Part shown: one piece after another, positions 1 to 6,177 of the stretch | Layout: the number at the start of each line of letters is the position of its first letter | How positions within the stretch are numbered: the stretch's first letter is position 1 | The notes under the pieces: generated by a model | Database searches by the model: none | The model's input: the letters and a program-made list of their open reading frames with translations, nothing else | What the model was told of the DNA's origin: nothing | Program-made: the position numbers and the translations under genes | Source: Acetobacteraceae bacterium | GTDB taxonomy: Bacteria; Pseudomonadota; Alphaproteobacteria; Acetobacterales; Acetobacteraceae | NCBI GenBank assembly: GCA_027323595.1 | Contig: DAHWBL010000154.1 | Coordinates: 1-11,708, forward strand | Length of the DNA stretch: 11,708 bases | Direction of reading: 5' to 3'

Positions 1-1461
1 GCCGACGAGGTGCGCGCGCAGGGGCTGCCCGGCGACTATCCCACCGACATCGCCTATTTCACCCGCTACACCACCCACGAGCTGGCGCGGTTCGAGCTGC
101 CGTCATCGAAGGCGGCGGCCGACATCGTGAAGGAGCTTGGCGGCTCCTGGAGTGCCGCCGAGCTGCCGCACCGGGTCAGCCAGATGTATGTCGAGCGGGT
201 GCTGCTCCGCCACGCCGCCGCGCTGCCGTGTGTCACGCTGCGCCACCTCACGCGGGCGATCGACAGCATCGACCACGGCGACCATGTGGAGGTCGTCACC
301 GAGCCTTCCGGCGGCGGCGCGCCCACCAGTTGGCGCGCCGGCTATGTGGTCGCCGCCGAGGGCGCGCGCAGCCGCACGCGCCAGGCGCTGGGCATCCGGC
401 TCGAAGGCCCGGGCGTCGAGCGCAATTTCATGGGCGGGCGCATGCACGCGCTGTTTTTCCGCTCCACCGGGTTCTACGACATCGTGCCGCATCCCAAGGC
501 CTGGATGTACTGGGCGTTCAACCCGCGGCGGCGGTCCTTCCTCGCCGCCGTCGATGGCAAGGTCGAGTTCAATTTCCATTGCCAGCTCTGGCCCGGCGAC
601 CCCGAGGAGCCCACCGAGGAGCAGGTGCGCCAGATGCTGTTCCAGGCGATGGGGCGGGAGTTTTCGCTCGAGGTGATCGGCCGCGCCTCCTGGACCGCGG
701 GCCTTGCCCTGCTGGCGGATGGCTTCGGGCGCGGCCGCCAGTTCCTTGCCGGCGACGCGGTGCATCTGTTCACCCCCACCGGCGGGCTCGGCTACAACAC
801 CGCGGTCGAGGACGCGGTCAATCTGGGGTGGAAGCTCGCCGCCCTGGTGCAGGGCTGGGGCGGGCCGGGCCTGGCCGCGAGCTATGAGAGCGAGCGCCGG
901 CCGGCGAGCGCGCGCAACCTCGCCTTCTCCCGCACATTCGCCGATTCGGTGGGGCTGTTCGCGCCCGACCCGCACATCGAGGACGACACGCCCGAGGGGG
1001 AGGCCGCGCGCGCCCACGCCGGCGACTACCTCAACCGCCATGCCCGCGCCGAGTTCGACATTCCTGGCATCACCTTTGGCATGCGCTATGACGGCTCGCC
1101 GATCATCCTGTCCGATGGCACCGCGCCGCCGCCCGACGAGGCCAACCGCTACATCCCCACCGCCTGCCCGGGTGGGCGGGCGCCGCATCTGTGGCTGGGC
1201 GACGGGCGCTCGCTGTACGATCTGTTCGGGCGCGATTTCACTTTGCTGCGACTGGGGCTGCGACTGGGGCCGCGCGGCCATGACACGCCGCACCCGCCGG
1301 CGCCGGCTGGCATGCCGCTCAGCGTGGTCGATCTGCCCGGCGAGGCGGCGCGCGATCTGTATGGCGCGGATTTCGTGCTGATCCGCCCGGATCAGATCGT
1401 CGCCTGGCGCGGCGCGCGGCCGCCCACCGAGGCCGAGCTGCGCCGCGCCTGCGGCTGGTAG
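1..1461 (+). CDS. FAD-dependent aromatic-ring-type monooxygenase, 5' end outside window
   Basis: This is a group A flavoprotein monooxygenase of the PheA/MhpA/TfdB type. Such enzymes use NAD(P)H, FAD and O2 to hydroxylate an aromatic ring or similar substrate in the cytoplasm. The reading frame is open from base 1, and 486 residues are visible. The N-terminal dinucleotide-binding GxGxxG segment is missing, so roughly 50-60 residues lie upstream; the GTG at base 10 is not a credible start. Visible landmarks are the second FAD/NAD(P)H motif at residues 118-123 (AAEGAR, where the family normally has DG), the FAD-ribityl GD motif around D252 (GDAVHLFTPTGGLGYN), and a C-terminal thioredoxin-like domain ending VLIRPDQIVAWRG. 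The C-terminal region carries a 12-bp tandem duplication coding RLGL-RLGP. The substrate cannot be read from the sequence. The Rieske oxygenase and CoA-transferase downstream suggest aromatic acid catabolism. Family assignment is firm, the specific reaction is not. Confidence 0.88.
   Translation, partial: ADEVRAQGLPGDYPTDIAYFTRYTTHELARFELPSSKAAADIVKELGGSWSAAELPHRVSQMYVERVLLRHAAALPCVTLRHLTRAIDSIDHGDHVEVVTEPSGGGAPTSWRAGYVVAAEGARSRTRQALGIRLEGPGVERNFMGGRMHALFFRSTGFYDIVPHPKAWMYWAFNPRRRSFLAAVDGKVEFNFHCQLWPGDPEEPTEEQVRQMLFQAMGREFSLEVIGRASWTAGLALLADGFGRGRQFLAGDAVHLFTPTGGLGYNTAVEDAVNLGWKLAALVQGWGGPGLAASYESERRPASARNLAFSRTFADSVGLFAPDPHIEDDTPEGEAARAHAGDYLNRHARAEFDIPGITFGMRYDGSPIILSDGTAPPPDEANRYIPTACPGGRAPHLWLGDGRSLYDLFGRDFTLLRLGLRLGPRGHDTPHPPAPAGMPLSVVDLPGEAARDLYGADFVLIRPDQIVAWRGARPPTEAELRRACGW
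1249..1272 (+). repeat. 12-bp tandem duplication inside the monooxygenase gene
   Basis: CGACTGGGGCTG at 1249-1260 is followed at once by CGACTGGGGCCG at 1261-1272. The copies differ at one base. They are in frame and encode RLGL then RLGP in the C-terminal thioredoxin-like domain. This looks like a recent in-frame duplication that adds four residues. Confidence 0.8.
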
Positions 1462-1505
1462 GTAAGGCTCAACAGCTTGTGACACGCAGCACCGGCGCGC
1501 CCGTG

Positions 1506-1553
1506 GCAGTGTCGGCGATGGAGCGCCGTCGCTTCCATCATTCGCGCAGTGTC
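1506..1553 (+). promoter_or_regulatory. Hairpin flanked by 8-bp direct repeats upstream of the response regulator
   Basis: GCAGTGTC occurs at 1506-1513 and again at 1546-1553, three bases before the regulator's ATG. Between them lies an inverted repeat: GATGGAGCG (1517-1525), loop CCGT, then CGCTTCCATC (1530-1539). It pairs over nine base pairs with one bulged T. No T-run follows, so it is not a standard terminator. It could be an operator or 5'-UTR structure, or chance in GC-rich DNA. I see no clear sigma-70 promoter in the 94-base gap between the two genes. Confidence 0.35.
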
Positions 1554-1555
1554 AA

Positions 1556-1933
1556 ATGAAAAATATTTCCACCTCGGCCGCCACCGCCCAAACCATGCCA
1601 TCGGACAGCGTGCTGCTGGTCGATGACGACGAGCTGGCGCGTCCGCTGGTGGCCGACCTGCTGCGCCAGGCCGGCTATGCGGTGACCGAGGCGGCCAATG
1701 CCCAGGCCGCGCTCAGCGCCGCGCGGGAGATGGCGCGGCTCGATCTGCTGGTCAGCGACGTGGTGATGCCGGGCCTCGGCGGGCCGCAGATGGTGGCGCT
1801 GCTGCGCGCCGAGCGGCCGGCGCTGCGGGTGGTGTTCATCACCGGCCATCCGGCCGGGCACGCGCTGGCGGGCGAGCGGGTGCTGTCCAAGCCGTTCACC
1901 GCCGCCGAGCTGCTGGACATCATGCGGGCCTGA
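1556..1933 (+). CDS. Single-domain response regulator (CheY/DivK-like receiver)
   Basis: A 125-residue protein made of one receiver domain and no output domain. The phosphotransfer residues are all present: the acidic metal-binding cluster at D23-D25 (LLVDDDE), the phosphoacceptor D68 (SDVVMPG), the switch threonine T96 (FITG) and the invariant K112 (LSKPF). It should accept phosphate from a histidine kinase and act by protein-protein contact. The LSKPF ending is also common in receiver domains of hybrid histidine kinases. No kinase lies in the window, so the partner is unknown. The ATG at 1556 lacks a Shine-Dalgarno sequence. ATG at 1595 (M14) would give a start closer to the domain (MPSDSVLLVDDDE) but also has none. 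The last four codons and stop are repeated twice more downstream as a 15-bp tandem repeat. It lies 94 bases after the monooxygenase; co-transcription is possible but not shown. Confidence 0.85.
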   Translation: MKNISTSAATAQTMPSDSVLLVDDDELARPLVADLLRQAGYAVTEAANAQAALSAAREMARLDLLVSDVVMPGLGGPQMVALLRAERPALRVVFITGHPAGHALAGERVLSKPFTAAELLDIMRA

Positions 1934-1965
1934 CCCATGCGGGCTTGACTCATCCGGGCTTGACC
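1921..1965 (+). repeat. Three 15-bp tandem repeats carrying the regulator's stop codon
   Basis: CATGCGGGCCTGACC (1921-1935), CATGCGGGCTTGACT (1936-1950) and CATCCGGGCTTGACC (1951-1965) lie head to tail. The first copy holds the end of the response regulator (M-R-A-stop). Because the unit is five codons long, the two extra copies stay in frame and each brings another TGA. Unit length and copy number are read directly; the origin by slippage or tandem duplication is inferred. Confidence 0.9.
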
Positions 1966-1987
1966 GGGGCGCCTTCGGCGATGTCTG

Positions 1988-2017
1988 CTGCCGCCAACAA
2001 CCGGCGGCGGTGCCGCC
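1988..2017 (+). promoter_or_regulatory. Alternative hairpins just upstream of the Rieske gene's ribosome binding site
   Basis: GCCGCC at 1990-1995 and GCCGCC at 2012-2017 flank one GGCGGC at 2003-2008. The central element can therefore pair with either side, giving two mutually exclusive hairpins with loops of 7 and 3 bases. The Shine-Dalgarno sequence GAGGGAGG (2020-2027) begins three bases later. Such a layout can modulate translation, but short GC-only repeats arise easily in this base composition. Confidence 0.25.
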
Positions 2018-2033
2018 TTGAGGGAGGCCAGTC

Positions 2034-3125
2034 ATGCCCGACGATCATGCCGCGACGTCCGCCGCGCAGGGGCTCGCCAGCGGGCGGTTCGTGCGCAACT
2101 GCTGGTATGTCGCCGCCTGGGCCAGCGAACTTGCCGCCGACACGCTGCTGGCGCGCACCCTGCTCGATCGCCCGGTGCTGCTGTTCCGCCGCGAGGATGG
2201 CACGCCGGCGGCGATGGACGACACCTGCTCGCACCGCTTCGCCCCGCTGTCGATGGGCAAGAAACTGCCCGGGGACCGCGTGCAGTGCCCCTATCACGGG
2301 CTCGAATTCAACGCCGATGGGCAGTGTGTGCACAACCCGCACGGCAACGGCGCGATCCCGCAGGCGGCGCATCTGCGCGGCTACGGCGTGGTCGAACGCC
2401 ACCAGATGATCTGGATCTGGATGGGCGACACACCCGCCGACCCGGCGAAAATCCCTGACTATGGCTGCATGGACAGCACCGACGCGCTGTTCATCACCGA
2501 TCCGGGCTATCTGCTGATGCAGGCGGGCTATGAGCTGATCGTCGACAACCTGCTCGACCTCAGCCACACCACCTATCTGCATGACGGCATCCTGGGCAAC
2601 GCCGAGACCGTGCATGCGCGGATCAATGTCGAGCAGGATGGCGACCTGATCACCGTGTCGCGCCCGATCGGCGATGTCACCACGCCGGGGCTGCTGCGCG
2701 GGCTGGCGACCTGGGAGTCGCCGCGCGGCGACCAGATTCAGACGATCCGCTGGTTCGCGCCGAGCTGCCTGCTGCTGCAGACCGGCGTGACCCCGGTCGG
2801 CCGGCCGCAGACCGAGGGCACCGGCTTTTACGCGGTGCATCTGCTGACCCCGCAGACCGCGCGCACCACCCATTATTTCTACACCGCCGCGCGCTGGAAC
2901 CCGCTCACCACCGACGCCGCCCGCAATGCCGAGATCCGTGCCCACATCTACAAGATGCGCACCTACGCCTTCGCCGAGCAGGACGGCCCGGTGATCGAGG
3001 CGCAGCAGCGGCGGATCGACCAGCTCGGCGGCGCGCCGCGCCCGACCCTGCTGGCGATCGATGCGGGCCCGGTGCAATATCGCCGGGTGCTGGAGCGCAT
3101 GCTGCGCGAGGAAGGCGGCGGGTAA
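2034..3125 (+). CDS. Rieske non-heme iron oxygenase, VanA / O-demethylase-like
   Basis: A 363-residue oxygenase component of the vanillate O-demethylase / dicamba monooxygenase / toluenesulfonate-oxygenase (VanA, DdmC, TsaM) group. The N-terminal Rieske domain binds a [2Fe-2S] cluster through C65-x-H67 and C85-x2-H88 (CSH, CPYH). The catalytic domain has the mononuclear iron ligands H178 and H183 in NLLDLSHTTYLH. D317 in EQDGPVIEAQ is the likely third ligand by analogy with dicamba monooxygenase. The N-terminus RNCWYVAAWASEL is typical of the group. The start is well supported by GAGGGAGG ending six bases before the ATG. These enzymes usually O-demethylate or hydroxylate aromatic acids and need a VanB-type or ferredoxin/reductase electron donor. 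None is encoded here, so the donor must come from elsewhere. The substrate is not readable; vanillate is only one possibility. Confidence 0.88.
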   Translation: MPDDHAATSAAQGLASGRFVRNCWYVAAWASELAADTLLARTLLDRPVLLFRREDGTPAAMDDTCSHRFAPLSMGKKLPGDRVQCPYHGLEFNADGQCVHNPHGNGAIPQAAHLRGYGVVERHQMIWIWMGDTPADPAKIPDYGCMDSTDALFITDPGYLLMQAGYELIVDNLLDLSHTTYLHDGILGNAETVHARINVEQDGDLITVSRPIGDVTTPGLLRGLATWESPRGDQIQTIRWFAPSCLLLQTGVTPVGRPQTEGTGFYAVHLLTPQTARTTHYFYTAARWNPLTTDAARNAEIRAHIYKMRTYAFAEQDGPVIEAQQRRIDQLGGAPRPTLLAIDAGPVQYRRVLERMLREEGGG

Positions 3126-3145
3126 AGCGGCTTGGCGATGGCGGC

Positions 3146-3169
3146 GGATCGGGTGTTTCCACCCGGTCC
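3146..3169 (+). terminator. Strong hairpin after the Rieske gene, possible terminator
   Basis: GGATCGGGTG (3146-3155), loop TTTC, CACCCGGTCC (3160-3169) form a ten-base-pair stem with one G-U pair, 20 bases after the Rieske stop. No clear T-run follows (GATATTGCTCT), so it may be a weak terminator, an mRNA-stabilising stem or a 5' element of scoA. Confidence 0.45.
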
Positions 3170-3224
3170 GATATTGCTCTAGAAGCTCCTCCGGTGAGAC
3201 CAAGCCGAGCGCCGGGAGGATATC

Positions 3225-3935
3225 ATGCCGATCAACAAGCTCTACCCATCCGCCAGCGAGGCGCTCGCCGGGCTGCTGCGCGATGGCATGACCATCATGT
3301 CCGGCGGCTTCGGCCTGTGCGGCATTCCCTCCAGCCTGATCACGGCGATCCGTGATTCGGGGGTGAAGGACCTCACCATCGTCTCCAACAATGCCGGCAT
3401 CGACGAGGTCGGGCTGGGGCTGCTGCTGCAGACCCGCCAGGTGAAGAAGATGATCAGCTCCTATGTCGGCGAGAACGCCACCTTCGCGCGGCAATATCTG
3501 GAAGGCTCGCTGGAGATCGAGTTCAACCCGCAGGGCACGCTGGCCGAGCGCATCCGCGCCGGCGGCGCCGGCATCCCGGCCTTCTACACCCGCACCGGGG
3601 TCGGCACGCTGATCGCCGAGGGCAAGGAAACCCGTGAGTTCGACGGCCATGCGCACGTGATGGAGCGCGGGCTGTTCGCCGATCTGGCGATCATCCATGC
3701 CTGGATGGCCGACGAGGAAGGCAACCTGGTCTATCGAAAGACCGCACGCAATTTCAATCCGATGATGGCCACCGCGGCGAAGATGACGGTGGCCGAGATC
3801 GAGCATCTGGTGCCGGCGGGCAGCATCGACCCCGACCACATCATCACGCCTGGCATCTTCGTCAAGCGGATGGTCAAGCTGGTCGATCCGGACAAGCACA
3901 TCGAGCAGCGCACCGTGCGCAAGCACGCGGTTTAA
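3225..3935 (+). CDS. scoA: Succinyl-CoA:3-ketoacid CoA-transferase, subunit A
   Basis: The 236-residue alpha subunit of a class I CoA-transferase. With ScoB it moves CoA from succinyl-CoA to acetoacetate (or a related 3-oxoacid), feeding ketone bodies or degradation products into central metabolism in the cytoplasm. The CoA-transferase signature GGFGLCGIP is at residues 27-35. The stretches NPQGTLAERIRAGGAGIPAF, TRTGVGT and YRKTARNFNP match the SCOT-type subunit throughout. Length is normal for a bacterial A subunit. The ATG is preceded by GGGAGGA (3214-3220) four bases upstream. scoB follows after 13 bases, so the two form an operon. The related 3-oxoadipate CoA-transferase (PcaI) is the main alternative. 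I prefer SCOT because of the subunit B sequence next door. A promoter is not evident in the 99 bases upstream. Confidence 0.92.
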   Translation: MPINKLYPSASEALAGLLRDGMTIMSGGFGLCGIPSSLITAIRDSGVKDLTIVSNNAGIDEVGLGLLLQTRQVKKMISSYVGENATFARQYLEGSLEIEFNPQGTLAERIRAGGAGIPAFYTRTGVGTLIAEGKETREFDGHAHVMERGLFADLAIIHAWMADEEGNLVYRKTARNFNPMMATAAKMTVAEIEHLVPAGSIDPDHIITPGIFVKRMVKLVDPDKHIEQRTVRKHAV

Positions 3936-3948
3936 GGGGGGCACGACG

Positions 3949-4602
3949 ATGGCATGGACCCGCGATGAAATGGCCGCCCGCGCCGCCCAGGAGCTGCGCG
4001 ACGGCTTCTACGTCAATCTGGGCATCGGCATCCCCACCCTGGTCGCCAACCACCTGCCGCATGGCGTGTCGATCCAGCTGCACAGCGAGAACGGCATGCT
4101 GGGCATCGGCCCGTTCCCCTGGGAGGGCGAGGAGGATGCCGATCTGATCAACGCCGGCAAGCAGACCGTCACCGAGCTGCCGACCACCTCGTTCTTCGAT
4201 TCCGCCGCCAGCTTCGCGATGGTGCGCGGCGGGCACATCGACATCTCGATCCTGGGCGCCCTGCAGGTGGCCGAGAACGGCGACCTCGCCAACTGGATGA
4301 TCCCGGGCAAGATGGTCAAGGGCATGGGCGGGGCGATGGACCTCGTCGCGGGGGTGCCGCGGGTGGTGGTGCTGATGGAGCATGTCGCCAAGGGTGAGCC
4401 GAAGATTTTGAAGCACTGCACGCTGCCGCTCACCGGCAGCCGGGTGGTGGATCTGATCATCACCGACCTCGCGGTGTTCGACGTGAAGCGCACCGGCCCG
4501 GCGCAGCTCACGCTGGTCGATGTCGCGCCGGGGGTGAGCCTGGACGAGCTGCGCGAAAAGACCGAGGCGCCGTTCTACGTCAGCCCCATGCTGAAGGTCT
4601 GA
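3949..4602 (+). CDS. scoB: Succinyl-CoA:3-ketoacid CoA-transferase, subunit B
   Basis: The 217-residue beta subunit, carrying the catalytic glutamate E47 in the class I motif SENGMLG. This residue forms the glutamyl-CoA thioester intermediate. The stretch NWMIPGKMVKGMGGAMDL is typical of SCOT; as I recall the family, 3-oxoadipate transferases (PcaJ) have a different sequence there. This favours acetoacetate as the acceptor. Other conserved blocks are LGIGIPTLVANHL near the N-terminus and KHCTLPLTG. Translation probably starts at the ATG after AAGGGGGG (3934-3941), which overlaps the scoA stop region, so the subunits are likely co-translated in similar amounts. A clear intrinsic terminator follows 22 bases after the stop, making scoA-scoB a self-contained unit. 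The enzyme could serve the aromatic-degradation genes upstream or polyhydroxybutyrate/ketone-body use. Confidence 0.92.
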   Translation: MAWTRDEMAARAAQELRDGFYVNLGIGIPTLVANHLPHGVSIQLHSENGMLGIGPFPWEGEEDADLINAGKQTVTELPTTSFFDSAASFAMVRGGHIDISILGALQVAENGDLANWMIPGKMVKGMGGAMDLVAGVPRVVVLMEHVAKGEPKILKHCTLPLTGSRVVDLIITDLAVFDVKRTGPAQLTLVDVAPGVSLDELREKTEAPFYVSPMLKV

Positions 4603-4624
4603 TGGTGATCGCTGCGCGATGAGT

Positions 4625-4660
4625 CGGCGCCGGCCCCGCCTTTCGCCGGGCGCCGGTTTT
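4625..4660 (+). terminator. Intrinsic terminator after scoAB
   Basis: CGGCGCCGGC (4625-4634) pairs with GCCGGGCGCCG (4645-4655) over ten GC pairs with a single bulged G at 4648, and TTTT follows at 4657-4660. It lies 22 bases past the scoB stop. The rest of the 120-base gap up to the MFS gene shows no clear promoter to my eye. TTGTCA at 4659-4664 resembles a -35 box but has no matching -10. Confidence 0.75.
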
Positions 4661-4722
4661 GTCATATCACGCCCCGCGCTGGCCCACTGGTCAGCGCCGG
4701 CCTGGGCGGTAAGACTGCGTCC

Positions 4723-6177
4723 ATGACCAGTCGCCGCACACGCCTCGCCAGCCTGATCGTCGCCTGCGCCCTGTTCATGCAGAATCTGGACAGCACGGTG
4801 ATCGCCACCGCGCTGCCGCAGATGGCGCGCTCGTTCGGCGCCGACCCGGTGCATATGAGCGTGGCGCTCACCTCCTATCTGATCGCGCTGGCGGTGTTCA
4901 TTCCGGCCAGCGGCTGGGTGGCGGACCGCTATGGCGCGCGGCAGGTGTTCCGCGCCGCCATCGCGGTGTTCACCATCGGCTCGATCCTGTGCGGGCGGGC
5001 CGACAGCCTGGCCTTCCTGGTGGTCTCGCGGGTCATCCAGGGCATCGGCGGGGCGATGATGGTGCCGGTCGGGCGGCTGGTGCTGCTGCGCACGGTGCCG
5101 AAAAACGAGATGGTGGCGGCGATGTCGTGGCTGACCATGCCGGCCATGCTGGGGCCGGTGGTGGGGCCGCCGCTGGGCGGCTTCATCGTCACCAACACCA
5201 GTTGGCGCTGGATTTTCGATCTCAATGTACCGATCGGCGTGCTCGGCGTGGTGCTGGTGTCGCTGTTCATCGACGAGGCGCGTGACCCCGACCCCGCGCC
5301 GTTCGATGGCTGGGGGCTGGTGTGGTCGGGCCTCGCGCTCGCCACCATCATGATGGGGTTCGAGACGCTGGGGCGGCATCTGGTGCCGCCGGCCTGGACC
5401 GGGGCGCTGATCGGCACCGGGCTGCTCGCCGGGCTGCTGTATGTGCTGCACGCGCGCCGCACGCCGCGGCCGCTGCTCGATCTGGGGCTGCTGCGCATTC
5501 CCACCTTCGCGATCTCGTGCACCGCCGGCACGCTGTTTCGCTTCGGCGTCGGCGCGCTGCCGTTTTTGCTGCCGATGATGCTCCAGCTCGATTTCGGCTA
5601 CAGCGCCGAGCAGTCCGGGCTCACCACCTTCGCCACCGCCGCCGGGGCGCTGATGGTCAAGCCGCTGGCCTCCGGCGTGCTGCGCCGGTTCGGGTTTCGC
5701 GACACGCTGTTCTGGAACGGGCTGGTCGCCTCGGTGCTGCTGGCGGTGTGCGCCGCCTTCCGCCCGGGCTGGCCGAACTGGGCGATGTTCGCGCTGCTGC
5801 TGGTCGGCGGCACGTTTCGCTCGTTGCAGTTCAGCGCCTTCAACACGGTGGTCTATGCCGACATCCCGCGCGCCAGGATGAGCGGGGCGACCAGCCTGTA
5901 TTCGACGGTGCAGCAACTGTCGATGACCATCGGCATCACCATCGGTGCGGCCTCGCTGGAGGTGGCGCGGGCCTTCACCGGCAGTGCCGTGCCCAGCGTG
6001 GGGGATTTCTCGGTGGCGTTCGGGTGCGTCGGGCTGCTGGCCATCGCCGCCTCGCCGCTGGTGCTGGGCATCGCGCGCGACGCCGGGGCGGAGATGAGCG
6101 GCAATCTGCGCGGTCGGCCGGTGCCCGCCCCGGTCAGCGCGGCACCACCAGAGGGATCGGCGCCGGCGCGTCGGTGA
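4723..6177 (+). CDS. MFS efflux transporter, DHA2 (EmrB/QacA) family
   Basis: A 484-residue inner-membrane protein of the 14-helix drug:H+ antiporter group. The N-terminal helix carries the DHA2 motif with D23 in QNLDSTVIATALPQMA. Motif A is at residues 64-71 (GWVADRYG). The antiporter motif C is at 144-153 (GPVVGPPLGG) and marks it as an exporter rather than an importer. Alternating hydrophobic segments continue to about residue 450, followed by a polar, proline-rich tail. No HlyD/EmrA membrane-fusion partner is nearby, so it probably works alone. The substrate is unknown; toxic aromatic acids linked to the upstream catabolic genes are possible but unproven. The ATG at 4723 has only a weak GGCGG upstream. 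Its last 44 bases overlap the end of the lipid kinase gene on the other strand. Confidence 0.9.
   Translation: MTSRRTRLASLIVACALFMQNLDSTVIATALPQMARSFGADPVHMSVALTSYLIALAVFIPASGWVADRYGARQVFRAAIAVFTIGSILCGRADSLAFLVVSRVIQGIGGAMMVPVGRLVLLRTVPKNEMVAAMSWLTMPAMLGPVVGPPLGGFIVTNTSWRWIFDLNVPIGVLGVVLVSLFIDEARDPDPAPFDGWGLVWSGLALATIMMGFETLGRHLVPPAWTGALIGTGLLAGLLYVLHARRTPRPLLDLGLLRIPTFAISCTAGTLFRFGVGALPFLLPMMLQLDFGYSAEQSGLTTFATAAGALMVKPLASGVLRRFGFRDTLFWNGLVASVLLAVCAAFRPGWPNWAMFALLLVGGTFRSLQFSAFNTVVYADIPRARMSGATSLYSTVQQLSMTIGITIGAASLEVARAFTGSAVPSVGDFSVAFGCVGLLAIAASPLVLGIARDAGAEMSGNLRGRPVPAPVSAAPPEGSAPARR

Noticed and set aside
103..1485. 460-codon open frame on the minus strand opposite the monooxygenase
   Set aside because: No domain signature, and the plus strand carries a clear flavoprotein with its FAD motifs.
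1950..3944. Long open frame on the minus strand across the Rieske gene and scoA
   Set aside because: Its translation is rich in H, R, Q, A and G with no recognisable domain, and it covers two well-identified plus-strand genes. Long antisense frames are expected in DNA with G/C-rich third positions.
3225..4602. 3-oxoadipate CoA-transferase (PcaI/PcaJ)
   Set aside because: The B subunit has the SCOT-type WMIPGKMVKGMGGAMDL block, and no other pca genes are visible.
4659..4687. Sigma-70 promoter for the MFS gene using TTGTCA as -35
   Set aside because: No acceptable -10 at 16-18 bases, and TTGTCA overlaps the T-run of the scoAB terminator.
3874..5916. 680-codon open frame on the minus strand opposite scoB and the MFS gene
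   Set aside because: Low-complexity RHQAP-rich translation without motifs, opposite two firm genes; a composition artefact.
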